Shown here: in pieces, positions 18,351 through 37,328 of the stretch
Position numbering within the stretch: position 1 is the first letter of the stretch
How the letters are laid out: the number at the start of each line of letters is the position of its first letter
Source of the DNA: Elysia crispata
Lineage: Eukaryota > Mollusca > Gastropoda > Plakobranchidae
NCBI GenBank assembly: GCA_033675545.1
Contig: JAWDGP010003905.1
Span: 163,501-227,500, forward strand
Direction: 5' to 3'
Length of the DNA: 64,000 bases
Notes under the pieces: model-generated
What the model saw: the letters and a program-made list of their open reading frames with translations, nothing else
What the model was told of the DNA's origin: nothing
Database searches by the model: none
Position numbers and translations under genes: made by a program

Positions 18351-19888
18351 CAATGAACAAGGACACGATGGCACGATGACGTGGAAACAATCTTATAGAT
18401 TGATAGTGATATGAAAATAAATTTTATTACTCAAACAGACATTGATAGATGGTCTAAGATTACAGATCAGACTATATGACAGCTGCAAAGATCAATAATA
18501 ATAGCTATGCTTTTTTTTTTTTTTAATCTTTGTGACTTTCGGCAAGGACTAGACAGGTAAGCAATATATCAAAAGATTAAGTCTTTCTCACTATTGTTTT
18601 GTTATCCTCTCTATATTTGTCAAGTACTCATCAATCATTGATCGGAGCTGCCCTCCACCATCGCTGTTTTCCTCATCCCTGTGTCCATTGCCCGAGGCCA
18701 GGTCATGCCTCGATGTCAGATCGCCTGCTCCGCCGCCATGCTTCATGTTAATGTGTCAACCACGCCAAATGGGCTGCAGTCACGACCGCATCGATTTTCT
18801 ATCAGTGTTTTTTTTTTTTTTTTTATATCTATATCAAGTATTAATACAATACAGCCTACCTGTTTTCTTTTTTTTTTTTTTATTGAAGTTAGATTTTACT
18901 AATTTACCATCCCCTCGATATCTTTCACACTTTTCCTTTCAAATCCTTTTCACGGGTGTATTTTAGACAAAAAAAAAAAACCCAACAAAAAACAGACACA
19001 AAAAAAACAAAACATGCAAAAAAGAAGCAACCAAACAATTTATGAAAATCTTCTTGCCTTAATAGTACACGACATGCACGCAAATAACCCATAGCCTACA
19101 CAGAATATAACCGATTGACCTTACAGTGATCAGTGGATCTGAGAGAGCCCAATCCATCATACGCTGGAGATGTCTCCCAGCGCACACCACCCTCGGCTTA
19201 CAGTGGATTACAGGCGATTATTGAGCCTCTTGTTGATACATCTTATAGAGCTGAGTGTTTTTGCTTTAGGTCGTATTTCTGAAATAAAAATAGATATGTC
19301 GTGACAAAAGCTTGTAAAAATACCCAAGCAATCATAAACCGTGTCGACTTAAATAATTGTTCTTGAAAAATTAACATTTGTTTCAGTGCTAGACCCTGCG
19401 CAGCAGTTTCGTAACTGTTAGACTCTACACATGTTTCAGCGCCACTGATTTTAATTCAAATGAAAGATACAAATTATTTATTTATTTTTTGTACTTTTGT
19501 GCAGTTCCTATTAGCACAAAATTCAGCTGGCGGTAGGCACGCATGAGCAGGTTTGTACTTTCGTATTGAGAAGAGGAGATGAAGCTATTACTTTGATATA
19601 GTTGGGTATAATTATTATGATTGTATAAACCTTTGTTCTAATGCCAACTATGGACATGTAAGATATTGGCGAAAAAAACTTCCTTTATTTAGCTGATATC
19701 AGTATTTGAATCTTCATGACTTTTGTCATGAATAACTCTGGTAAACGTGTAGTTCTCAAGTCATCATTGGAGATAAATTAACTGTTATGAATTGATTGAG
19801 CCTCCTGGTCTGTTATGAGCTGCTCAAGCGCTATCTGTATATCTCTTAAGGAAAAAAAAAACCCAAACTATTATCCATCACTCGTGAG
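18351..19888. other. Anonymous DNA
   Basis: Several T10-16 and A8-12 runs. The block at about 18640-18790 is locally GC-richer, but neither of its two overlapping plus frames (73 and 92 codons) shows a known domain. Confidence 0.5.
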
Positions 19889-20085
19889 TCTGACTCTCTG
19901 CCTGTTTACCTGCCGAATGGATAATAATAATGTACTTTGCATAAAGCCTGTCTGACTCTCTGCCTGTTTACCTGCCGAATGGATAATAATAATGTACTTT
20001 GCATAAAGCCTGTCTGACTCTCTGCCTGTTTACCTGCCGAATGGATAATAATAATGTACTTTGCATAAAGCCTGTCTGACTCTCT
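19889..20085. repeat. 62-bp tandem repeat, about 3.2 copies
   Basis: Copies start at 19889, 19951 and 20013, with a partial fourth at 20075. The unit begins TCTGACTCTCTGCCTG and contains a short ATAATAATAATG stretch. The three full copies look identical, so the duplication is recent or homogenised. Sixty-two is not a multiple of three, arguing against coding. Confidence 0.97.
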
Positions 20086-20102
20086 TACTGCTATATTAGC
20101 TA

Positions 20103-20105
<3 letters not shown>

Positions 20106-20171
<66 letters not shown>
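20106..20171. repeat. (TC)n dinucleotide array
   Basis: About 33 TC units, 20 bp after the 62-bp tandem repeat. Confidence 0.98.
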
Positions 20172-20176
<5 letters not shown>

Positions 20177-20240
20177 CCTCAGCCTCATAGCTCTTCAAAT
20201 TAATATGATCTGTTTAATCATTACTGCAGCTATGGCGACA

Positions 20241-20438
20241 TCAGCCACAAATCATTTCAATTTTTTTTCTTCCGTTAGCAGAAATAACATCTCCAATAAA
20301 ACTGTCTGGACAGTTGAATTTAGTGTCACAAGCAGGGCACGTGAAGACACGATGACGAGTGTCTCTTTCAATCCTTTCCTCTATAAACTTTATAGTTTCA
20401 GGGGTGTAGAGAGCTTGTTTACACAGCCTTTTCAATGC
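20241..20438 (-). pseudogene. Possible zinc-binding (CPxC, RING-like) fragment
   Basis: A minus-strand frame without an ATG runs about 64 codons and ends at a TGA. It contains the motif FTCPACDTKFNC, a Cys pair in the CPxC form typical of the second half of RING fingers, with one more Cys (KRLCKQ) about 29 residues earlier and a charged helix-like stretch between. A complete RING would need more Cys/His ligands upstream, and that frame is closed by a stop a few codons before. It could be an exon piece, a decayed TRIM/RING copy or chance. The plus strand is also open here for 140 codons (20205-20627) with no recognised motif. Confidence 0.2.
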
Positions 20439-20629
20439 TACACTTCACTTCGAATCCAAGTTTGGCCTGTAAGCTGTCAAAATCCCGCAGTCACCAAGCT
20501 TGAGACAGGTGAGGCTAACAACTTGCTATTAGCCGAAAAAAAAAAAGAAGAGACCATAGGTGAAGAATATGAAGCCTTCCTAATTATTCGCATTTCCATG
20601 TCTCTGAGACTGGAGCTCGACATTTAACA

Positions 20630-21240
20630 TATTGAAATTGTCTAACACGCCTATCGCATGAAATATTGCAAACATCTTAAACGAAATTTAAAATAGACAT
20701 ACACGTGACAATCTTGCTGTTGCGCTAACGGGTTCCGTTTATTTAAAGATGTGAACATTGCTGTGGACAACATACTTCTATTCTGTCATTACAAATCTGA
20801 TCGTCATCTTCAAGCAATTAGAATTTATATAATTTATATGCTTTGATGACAAGAAATGTCAATTGAATCACGTTTGCACCTTTTCGAAATACTATTTCCC
20901 AGAGTGAAGTAATATTGTTTTGACAGCTGAAATACACAATTTATAGGGCAAGACGATTTTTTAAGGGAAAACCATACTAAGCAGCAAAATATGAAATTCA
21001 TATACCGTCTCAGACAAAGGGTTATCGTGTTGGTTTCATGTTGGTTACCATATCCTAGGGACAGATATATTTATATACATCGATGGATATGCTGTTAGAT
21101 AGTTAATTAGATGGATAGTTACATTAATAGATAGATAGATTAGTTGATTATCGAGATCCTGAGGAATATATACAAATAATTAAAGTGAGAAAAAGATGAA
21201 ATGATTGGAAGAGAAATAGAGTGTGCGAGGAAAAAATTTT
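20630..21240. other. Anonymous AT-rich DNA
   Basis: No array until decayed GATA units begin near 21110. No gene seen. Confidence 0.6.
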
Positions 21241-21247
21241 AAATACT

Positions 21248-21282
<35 letters not shown>

Positions 21283-21460
21283 ATAGATAGAGAAAGAAGA
21301 AGAATGCGAGGAAAGGGAAGAGATAAATAAAGACAGACAGACAAAGAAACAGAGAGGGAGATGGAGATAGATTGATAAATAGATAGATAGTTTGAAGATA
21401 GGTTGGAATAATTGATAAGAGATAGATAGATAGATATATAGATAGATAGGCAGATAGATA
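21241..21460. repeat. Degenerate GATA repeat region
   Basis: A (GATA)n core at about 21249-21292, then GA/GACA/GATA variants to about 21456. It is an old, decayed tetranucleotide array. Confidence 0.9.
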
Positions 21461-21647
21461 ACTAGTTGTGTGTCAAATAACATAATAAAAGCAGTGCTCG
21501 ACAATTAAGGAGCATGGTAGATGGATAGATAGGTAGATATAATAAGATGTTCATGGAAAAGAGACCTACAAAGTTTTGGTAATCCACAAAGTCGCTGAGG
21601 AGTCGCCAAGACGAAAGCTTGCTTCGACAAGTGGAATAAACAATATT

Positions 21648-21648
<1 letters not shown>

Positions 21649-21682
<34 letters not shown>

Positions 21683-21795
21683 CATACATAGAAAGAGAGC
21701 GAGAGAGAGAGAGAGAGACAGAGAGACAGAGAGAGACAGAGACAGAGACAGACACTCAATCGGACATACAGACAGACATACACCCGGACATACAT

Positions 21796-21883
<88 letters not shown>

Positions 21884-21884
21884 A
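21649..21884. repeat. (GATA)n, GACA/GAGACA, (GA)n and poly-G composite
   Basis: (GATA)n at 21649-21679, GA/GACA mixture at about 21690-21760, (GA)n at about 21802-21873, ending in a G run of about 11 at 21873-21883. The sudden G run at the array end matches the C/G-run junctions seen elsewhere. Confidence 0.95.
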
Positions 21885-22520
21885 AATAGTATAAAAAAAT
21901 AACCACGAAAACAAAATAAAGACAACAAAGAATAGCCTGTAAAAAATGACAGCATTCAATATTTGAACGTGCGTGTTGATAATGGATCACAGAAACCATT
22001 TTTTTAATTACAGTATTTTGCAGTCTCCAGTCAGTTAATTAATAGTTGCAGTTCAATGAGCTGCAAGTAATATGAAAAAAGAAAGAAAAATGGAATGCGC
22101 AAGGTTAAAATCTGCCCATCACATTAGCTGTTGCAGAACATGCAAGAATCTGATCAGAGGCATGTCACCTGTCAACAAGCCAGACAGTGTGTAATTCGTA
22201 AAAACAACAACAGTAAACAGACCGAGCATGTGTCACAGGCAAGCGCCCAACAAAGATATGCCATCCTGCGCAGTCCTTGGAAAACTATTTTTTTTTCTTT
22301 TTCATTTACAGGGAAATATTATAAATATTTTGTATTGTGATGAGATATACTAACTTAAGTATTGTTTTTGTAAACACAATGGAAGTGGTTATCTTTAACG
22401 CTGTTTTAAATTAACAAACCAAGGTTGACACTGGTGAATGTCACACATTGTGATGCTACCGTCACAATCATAACGATAAATACCATGATCTTCTTCAATA
22501 TTCAATGACCCTAGTCTTGT
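21885..22520. other. Anonymous DNA
   Basis: No supported feature. A 69-codon plus frame (22131-22340) has no known motif. Confidence 0.55.
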
Positions 22521-22765
22521 CACCACCACCACCACCACCACCACCACCATCATCGTCATCATCATCATCATCGACGTCATCATCATCTTCATCATCATCA
22601 ACCTCATCCTTATTCTCATTCTTATAATGATAAACATTATTGTTATAATCCTCATCTTAACATCATCATCATCATCCTCGTCACGATAATCACCATCATT
22701 ATCTTCATCTTATCATCACCACGAGCAACACCATCAAAAGCAGCATCATCATCGTAATCAGACGT
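22521..22765. repeat. (CAC)n followed by degenerate (ATC)n
   Basis: CAC units at 22521-22548 change to ATC units, which decay over about 200 bp with irregular interruptions. Confidence 0.9.
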
Positions 22766-24236
22766 CAATAGTATATTCCAGCTCTTATTTTTATATTTCA
22801 TGTAAAGTCAATTTTGTTAACTTGATCAGCTGATTATAGTAAAAAAAAAAATATTTTTTTTAAATCACTGTAAGCTTCACTTCAAAACCATCCTTTTCAA
22901 TGAGAAAATCTACAAACAAGTCTCTCCCAGTTACACCCATAAAATATGTCTTTCTCGATTTATCTATCTATCTATCTCTCTATTCGTAACTATCTCCACT
23001 GCAGTCTCTCTGACAGACCCTCACAGACTCGTGAGGTAGGCTGGTCTGAATTCTGATCGAGTTAAGTCGGATGTCGCAGCAGGTGTCTGACTGATGTACA
23101 TCATTAGATCTGGGCTGGGATAATACACAATGTAAGAAGCTAAACATCCTGGAATATTTTGGACCTTGCAAGGTATAGCAGAAATAACAGAACCGCTATA
23201 CCGAACGATGCTGAAGCGTTTACTCTCCATGCCATCTGTCACAGTTCTTTTCACTATTTTTTTGGCCTTTTTTTCCATGCTCGTATTTTACCTGTGTCTA
23301 GTGCAAAAATCCCCCCCCCCCCTTTTTTTTTTCTCTCTTCTTCTCTTTGACCTATCATTTCATACAACTCTCTTTTTCTTCCCCATCCTAGCTAAGGTCT
23401 ACCTATCACTTTGTCTGTTTACCTGTCTGTCTGTATCCTTTAATTAACGCTTTCTATGTATCTCGTCCTTTTTCTTTTTACAAACGTTAAAACTTTCAAT
23501 TAAATTTTTCATTGCTCTCATTTTGGAAAGCTGTATTTTGATTTTGTTATCCAAATCTCTTCTCACCCATCGTTGTCGGAAAGAGTCCTAGAAGACAAAA
23601 TTAACCCAACCAAGACCAAACCTGTTGAAACCAATAAGGACTGAATACACCGATTGACCTTTAACTTTTAGGTCATTGTTTATGTCAATAACAGTATAGC
23701 AGAGATTAATACAGATAACATGGTTTAGGAAAGACCATAACCGGATCACTGCATTGGCTGTAACGGCGTCACTATTCACAATTCCTATTATAGTATGAAA
23801 TTTAAAATATCGGAGAAAGATAAATGAATCAATTTCATTATCGACTGTAAACCTAGTCTTTCACCTTGTAAAACAACCATTTTCAACCAAAAGGCAAGGT
23901 ACGAAAATTTAGTCATTTAATAATTAGGTCTCCATAAAAGAAAGCAAAGGTGTATGTTTCAATGAACTTGCCGTATTCAGACTAGCTTTAAATTTATTTA
24001 ATCCAAAGCTTCTAATATTACGCATCTGAATTTAACTTCAAGTTCATCAGCGGCCTATTAAATTTTATAATTATCTCCAGGCGCCGAAGGCCTGAAAAAA
24101 TGAAGAAGCCCATGAATTGCGCGTAGACTAAAAACTTCTAAACATTGATTGTTCAAACCATTAAAACCATGCGAGTAGTGCGGGCACTAAAAGAACATCA
24201 TACCATCATAACCAGCGCAGCTCCAAAACAGTTTGG
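22766..24236. other. Anonymous DNA
   Basis: A C12 run followed by T10 lies at about 23309-23331. Short open frames only (63-93 codons), none recognised. Confidence 0.5.
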
Positions 24237-27100
<2,864 letters not shown>

Positions 27101-27250
27101 CACCCCCCCCCCCCAAAAAAAAAAAAAGAAAAAAAAAAAGCAGAAAAAACAAACAAACAAACAAAATAAAAACAAAAAACAAACCAAAAAACAAAAATCA
27201 ACAACAAAACAAACAAAACAAAACAATAAAAAACACAAAACAATGAGATA
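27101..27250. repeat. C-run followed by A-rich CAAA-type tract
   Basis: A C10-11 run at about 27104-27114 joins A runs and CAAA/CAAAA units for about 135 bp, much like the tract at 16.13-16.44 kb. Confidence 0.9.
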
Positions 27251-28965
<1,715 letters not shown>

Positions 28966-28997
28966 GAGAGAGGGAGGGAGAGAGAGGGAGATAGAGT

Positions 28998-29068
<71 letters not shown>

Positions 29069-29098
29069 AGAGAGGGGGGGGGGAGAGAGAGAAATGGC
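28966..29098. repeat. GA-rich, GATA and (GA)n array with a G run
   Basis: GGGA/GA mixture, a few GATA units (about 28999-29015), (GA)n to about 29066, then a G run (about 29074-29083) and GA again. Confidence 0.93.
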
Positions 29099-29255
29099 TT
29101 ACGACCATTCAGTTTTGTCGCTCTAATGTCTCAGAATGTTTCGGCTTTTTCTTTGCTCTCTTTATAGCAAGGCCATATTGAAGGCTGATCTGGTTGGATA
29201 TATTGATGACTGACTCCTTTCAGACTAAGCTTCTTGAAGATAGCATTAAAACAGC

Positions 29256-29279
29256 CCTCCCCCCCACACACACACACAG
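29256..29279. repeat. C-run joined to (CA)n
   Basis: A short C run passes into about six CA units, the same junction type as at 6.61 and 9.36 kb. Confidence 0.85.
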
Positions 29280-29359
29280 TTCTAGAAAATTACAGTAAAA
29301 ACAACAACAAACAAACAAAAACCAAAATCAAAGCGATTTCCAGAACGAATAAAACTACT

Positions 29360-32095
<2,736 letters not shown>

Positions 32096-32169
32096 AGAGC
32101 TAGAGTTTTTAGGTATTGCTCATCAGTGGTTAAGTGGCTGTTAAGTGAAAATGACCGAAAACTGCTTGC

Positions 32170-32275
32170 CAATGTGGAGATTATAACCATCGATTTATAG
32201 ATACTTCGGCACCTAACGTCTTGCTACTCTAAGAGAGCATAGCTTATACCAGTGCGCCACCACGCTCCCTATAAA
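32170..32275 (-). mobile_element. Possible tRNA-derived SINE remnant
   Basis: On the minus strand an A-box-like TGGCGCACTGGTATAAGC (about 32259-32242) is followed about 70 nt later by GGTTATAATCTCC (32188-32176), resembling a B box with a damaged centre. The spacing is longer than in a standard tRNA (about 44 nt), so this is at best a diverged SINE head. It lies directly beside the CTA/TAG complex. Confidence 0.35.
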
Positions 32276-33366
32276 GAGAAATTATGGCGAAGTTATTTAG
32301 TAAGCCTTCCTGAATGACTTGAATCTTGACTGGGAAGATCCAAATTGCGCCAAAGACAACCGTTGAAACAAATGCCTTGATATAACATCAAGATATCAGC
32401 GGCTCCATCAGCCGAGAACGAACTTTCCCACGAAATTCATTCAAAGCAATAAAAATACGACAAAAAAATGTCATACACAGAAGAATTGCAACTCCCTTTT
32501 TTCATCTTAATGTGGAAATAACTTCGCGAGTATACGTTTCTTTGACCATCGAAGTATTTGCAATTTACTTTCCAGTTTAGAAAAAATAAATGAAAAGCAA
32601 GAAGCAAATACAACAAAAATGTTTAAACTACATCATTCTCAAAGACAGCGGTGCAATTGACAAACCATTCACCTTCGACACAGTGATAAGTATCCACTTA
32701 TAGATATCATTAAAGACCACCTGCAATGGCAACAATTATAACAACTTTATCAGTAGCTACTAGTAACAACACCATCATCAACATCATCAAAATTGAACAC
32801 CTGTTGCAGTGCAAGTAGCAAACCACCATCATGCTAGTAAAAAATAGCCGTGACAGCTTACTGTTGCGAAGGCCACCGTCACTATCTGACCTGCAGCAGG
32901 CGGGTGGCGGTGACTAACTTATCTGAGGGACCCCAGCAGAGAGCTCCAGCAGAGGTCTCCTACCGGGTGTGAAGTGGCCCAAACAATGGAGATCTTTACG
33001 GCCACACTGTTTGGGGCAACTTGATAAGAGGTTTTTCTTGGTTCCTGGGTTTTGTGCGGCTTAATACACTCTGATCCCCAACATCTTAGCCAAAACTTTA
33101 CACTGTGTGCTCTTGCTGGGCAGGGACACTTGTTGCCAAGGAGTGGCTGTGAGAAAAAGACTAGAGTGGAAAAGATAAGAGGAAGACCAGGTGAGAGATA
33201 GATTAGAGATTTTATGGATAAATAGACAAAATATGGAAAACAGAGAGAAAGAGAGGAAAATCATGAGATTAACAGATGGAGAGAAAGGCAGAAAAAGGAT
33301 TGGAGGATAAAAGAGAGCTAGAGAGAGAGATATATAGAGAAAGATATAGAGAGACAGCGATATAGA
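32276..33366. other. Anonymous DNA with a GC-richer patch
   Basis: About 32860-33060 is GC-richer than its surroundings and contains an imperfect inverted repeat (GCCACCGTCAC / GTGGCGGTGAC, mismatches only C/T). No family recognised. From about 33160 the plus strand becomes purine-rich. Confidence 0.5.
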
Positions 33367-33376
33367 GAGAGTGAGT

Positions 33377-33462
<86 letters not shown>

Positions 33463-33472
33463 GAGTGAGAGA
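33367..33472. repeat. (GA)n array with GTGA-containing edges
   Basis: (GA)n at about 33389-33459 with GTGAGTGA units before it and GTGAGAGTGA after it. Confidence 0.96.
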
Positions 33473-35189
33473 TGGGGAGGAGTGAAAGAGAATAAAAAAA
33501 ATAATATCCTGCAATCTCAGAAGAGTCAGATTGAGAATATTTTCTGTTTGCTCTTCTTTGAAGTGCAATGGGGTATAAAATTAACAATAAACTTCAATTG
33601 ATGTAACTCCAAGTACACTTGGATAATCTCTCAACTCTCAAGTGTTAGATAATCACTAAACAAGTATAAACAAGTCCATGTCTGGCCATTTTTAGTTCTC
33701 AATCAAGGCGCATAACGTAAATCCACATTTTTTGTGTTCAAGCGTTTCATAACACTCTTCATCAGAGTTTGGACTGTAGGCTATTGTTTAAAAAAAAATG
33801 GACCCTTAAACTCCCGATAAACAGGGATGACTCAACGAACGGAAATAGGTAAATCTTATGAGGGTTTGTGAATATAACTCTTCAGTGAAAAGGGGGAAAA
33901 GGTTGCATTGACCCTGGCTCGCAGGGTTACTCATGTCACAGAGGTTTGTTGAAACATAAGTTATCCCGGGTTCATGAAATCGGGAGCTTTGCTTTTTCTC
34001 ACTCTATGTTCGTGGTTTGAACAACTGCAACACTTTAGATTTTGTCCTTAGATTTAAGATTGTTATAGGTCACAAGAATGTAAAATGACCTTGTTTCTTC
34101 CCTGGCACATTCTGGGGCGAAAATTTGTGGATGATTCTTATCTTGAGGAGCGAGTCAAATTTATTTGTTGTAGACAAGATAATAAAGTTAAGGAGTCAAT
34201 TGAATAAATTTATTCTTGTTCCACTTGAGAAATAATGACCCTGCCTCCTAGACAGAGCTAGGCTAAGCTATGAAAAGCAAGGATATATGAATTTTTATTT
34301 ATTTCTTTATTTATTTTTTGCTTTATTGCCTTAATTAAAAAAAGTGCCAAAAAAAAAGTTTTGCAAAATAACATGAAATAACCGTTCCCAATCACAGGAC
34401 TAAATAATGTACTCTCCCCCCACTACTAAAAAAAACAAAACAACCCACCACAAGCAATTTCATGGGACATTACCTATCTTTCCTGTTTCATTATTATTAT
34501 AAAACTTAATTATAACTGTAAACTACGAAAGTCACCATTTGCCGTCAAAGTAAATTAAATAATAAGTGCTCTTGACATGACACACAAGACAAGAAAGAGA
34601 ATATGACCTGGCATTTCTCTCAAAAGTTCCTCCTGAGGTGATGGAAATGAGATCATTATTTCTTTTCGAAACCTGTGATGGGTACGGAAGATTCACATAA
34701 TAGTCGAGTCTTGCCTAGGGCTACACGACTTCTCTTATTACAAAGGATAATTTAAAATCACATAGAACCAAAAATCTAGTCTGAGAATTTTTTTAACCTC
34801 CACAGTGAACTCACAGGTTTACATATTATGACTTAAATACATTATTTTACTCTTATAATCAGTTGCATAAATGGTATCTCTTCAGATCCTCTTACTGCAA
34901 TAAAAAAAATCCTAGATCTTTATCATTTACAGTTACTGAGCAACCCTGGGGAAATAATTAAAGAAACAAAAACAAAGCTAACCAACAAAACCAAGTAAAA
35001 CAATTTTTTTTTCAATTTGAAAGAAATGTTGTAAACAGAATGTAAAAGCAAGCGAAAAGCGTTGAAGATCTAGATCTGTAAAGCTGCTGAGGTCCGAATC
35101 AATGAAAATATTTGAACTTAAATGATGATCAACGAAATCTTTTTTTTTTTTCGTTAGCATCTGAAAAAGTTTTAAAGTATTACTTATAA
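33473..35189. other. Anonymous AT-rich DNA
   Basis: No array, RNA gene or supported coding region seen. Near 35069-35078 an AGATCTAGATCT motif occurs. Confidence 0.55.
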
Positions 35190-35400
35190 GGGCATCGAAA
35201 GAATCCCGTAAGAGGAGCTTTGGGACTGACAATAAGGAGGTCCTGGGCTCAGTCCCTAGCTCGGCTTCCTGGTGATGGTTTCTGCAAGGATCATAGGCAA
35301 CCAAAATTTTTCCCTCTAATCTCTGTGAAGATTCAGTGAATCTTTCATCCGCAACTCGTGAGTTAAGCATATGTCCTGGTAACCCCAATCATCCTACACA
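35190..35400 (+). mobile_element. Possible tRNA-derived SINE remnant
   Basis: GGGACTGACAATAAGGAGG followed by TCCTGGGCTCAGTCCCTAGC gives a B-box-like GGCTCAGTCCC at 35246-35256, in the context usual for tRNA-derived SINEs (anticodon-arm-like sequence, then GGAGGTCCTGGG). The A box is weak. The downstream body to about 35400 is unique within this window. A minus-strand frame of 136 codons (34978-35388) runs antisense to it and is probably fortuitous. Confidence 0.4.
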
Positions 35401-36869
35401 CCATATGAGTTAAGAGTCTCACACTCCCAATTTCCAATGCTTCTGACGGAAGCTTGTTTAAAGTTTTGCGGTAACTTGGTTTTATAATTTGGTGCTGTTT
35501 TTTTTTTTTATAATTTACAAAACAGTGATAAGAAAAATGCAGTTTTGTTAACCTGCTTGGGCTGCTAATGGCGGGAGTTTACATTTTTATGTAACTTTTT
35601 GTGGTTTAAAGCAATCATCATCTTCTGGGGATCCAGTATTATACTGTTTGGATATAATATGACTTAACTTGAGTTCCCTAGATCCTCTTAATAATTCCGG
35701 ATTAAAGATCTAGAATACTTAATGTAAAGTGTGTGATTATTATCAATACAAATATAACAAGAGTGTCAAACCATGTCCATATATTTTCATTGAGAGGCTA
35801 GAACAGAAGGTGGAAAAAGTAAAAAAATTAAAAAAAAGAAAAGATAAAATTCTTAAATGGAGATGACATAAATTTGTTTGACAGGTTCACCAGACATCAT
35901 CGTCTCAGTCATCAAAAACAGTCTTTGTTTGCAAGCGAGCAATATTGAAAGGGTGTTTTGTTTTAGCCCCAGTAAATGGCATGATTCATTTCTCACTTTG
36001 TATTTAACTTTCACAAGAGCTAGCATAAGCTATAAATTAAGTTTCAAAATTGTCATGAAACTCTTTATTGCCTCCAAAATCAAAAGTTCATTGCATTCGT
36101 TTTATCGCTTTTAAGGGCGACATAATCTCAGAGGAGTCTAAGGACGGTAAAAATTCAAAATAAGATTCCTTGTGAAACACAGGAAACCTGTAATGTTAAA
36201 ATGAGTCACGCTGAATAAGATCTTAAACAATGTATAACACACAAGTGAATCATAGCTCCTATAGATCATCCTAGTGTAAACATTACTCAGTCTATTGACG
36301 TTTCGATCTGAAGAACTTAAGATAAATCTATATATGTTTCAGACAAATCTCTTGCGCTGCTCAAAACGACGTCTTCAATCAAGGCGGGGAGCCGACTGTG
36401 GCGCTCTCACCAGGGCAGATAAGAGTCACTGACCGGGCCAAGAAAGCGGTCAGAGTCTGAAACATTGTCTGCCGGACAGTGACCAGCTGCCAAAAAACAC
36501 CACTGCCCATTTGTCTGGTCTCCTGAACCGACAGTGTTTTAACATCAGCCACAGTGGACAATTATGGATAGTTACATGTAGATAATGTATTGCATGTTCT
36601 GGCTTAGAAAAGTCTAAAGTGCATTTTGCATTTACTGATGTTAATCAATGGTTGAAGTTCGATTTTAACACAAACAGAAGAATGACAGTATTGTTTACTT
36701 AATATATCTAAATGTTTATCTTAACATTAAATATGGTAATGGAAAATCTCCACTATAGATGGTCTGACTCTCACCATGAACACTTTGTTTCGAGTTAGGT
36801 GAAAGTAGTCTTGTAAAACGCCTCCAGTAGGTTCAGCCAAGTGATATCTGGAGAGATCTACTTTTATTA
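35401..36869. other. Anonymous DNA with a GC-richer patch
   Basis: About 36375-36560 is GC-rich for the neighbourhood and is open on the minus strand for 60 codons, without a known motif. The rest is AT-rich with no feature seen. Confidence 0.5.
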
Positions 36870-37328
36870 TTGTTTGTTACAAAATCTTGTAGGGATAATA
36901 ATTATGATATGGCTTTCAATAATCTGGTAAACTTAAAGCTTTTGCCTTTAATTTTGCAGAAATTGATAGATTTATATTATTTGGATGACATGAAACAAAA
37001 TACAAGTGAATTTCTGATTTTATTTTTTATATGCAAGCTTTTTACAACCATAGGCAACAACAACAACAACAATAAAAAAAAAATTCTAGTGCAAATTACA
37101 CAATATTTTTGTCAAGCTTTGAGAACGCTGTTTGTCAAAAAAAAAAAAAAAAAAAAAAAAAAATCAAATCTCAATTACATGTGTGATCCACTAGAAAATT
37201 TAATCCATAAACTTCCTTATTACGATTCACTTTTATTCAAAGGACCAAAGCAGATAGCAGATTTATTGAAGACAGACCGAAGTTACATGTTAGTTTCTCC
37301 ACATTTTAAGAGAATAAATCTTTGTTAA
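36870..37328 (+). CDS. Unrecognised open frame, doubtful gene
   Basis: About 152 codons are open. The first ATG in frame is near 36912. The frame stays open through a (CAA)5 run (37057-37071), read as poly-Asn, and a run of about 27 A (37137-37163), read as poly-Lys. It ends in a non-repetitive C-terminal part of about 50 residues (MCDPLENLIHKLPYYDS...). The sequence is rich in Leu, Ile, Phe and Lys, as expected of AT-rich DNA. No domain, signal peptide or known family is recognised. In 64 kb of AT-rich sequence one such frame can arise by chance, so this is a candidate only. Confidence 0.15.
   Translation: MFVTKSCRDNNYDMAFNNLVNLKLLPLILQKLIDLYYLDDMKQNTSEFLILFFICKLFTTIGNNNNNNKKKILVQITQYFCQALRTLFVKKKKKKKKKSNLNYMCDPLENLIHKLPYYDSLLFKGPKQIADLLKTDRSYMLVSPHFKRINLC

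Noticed and set aside
20205..20627. 140-codon plus frame
   Set aside because: No recognised motif. It overlaps a minus-strand frame with a more gene-like Cys pattern, and chance is likely.
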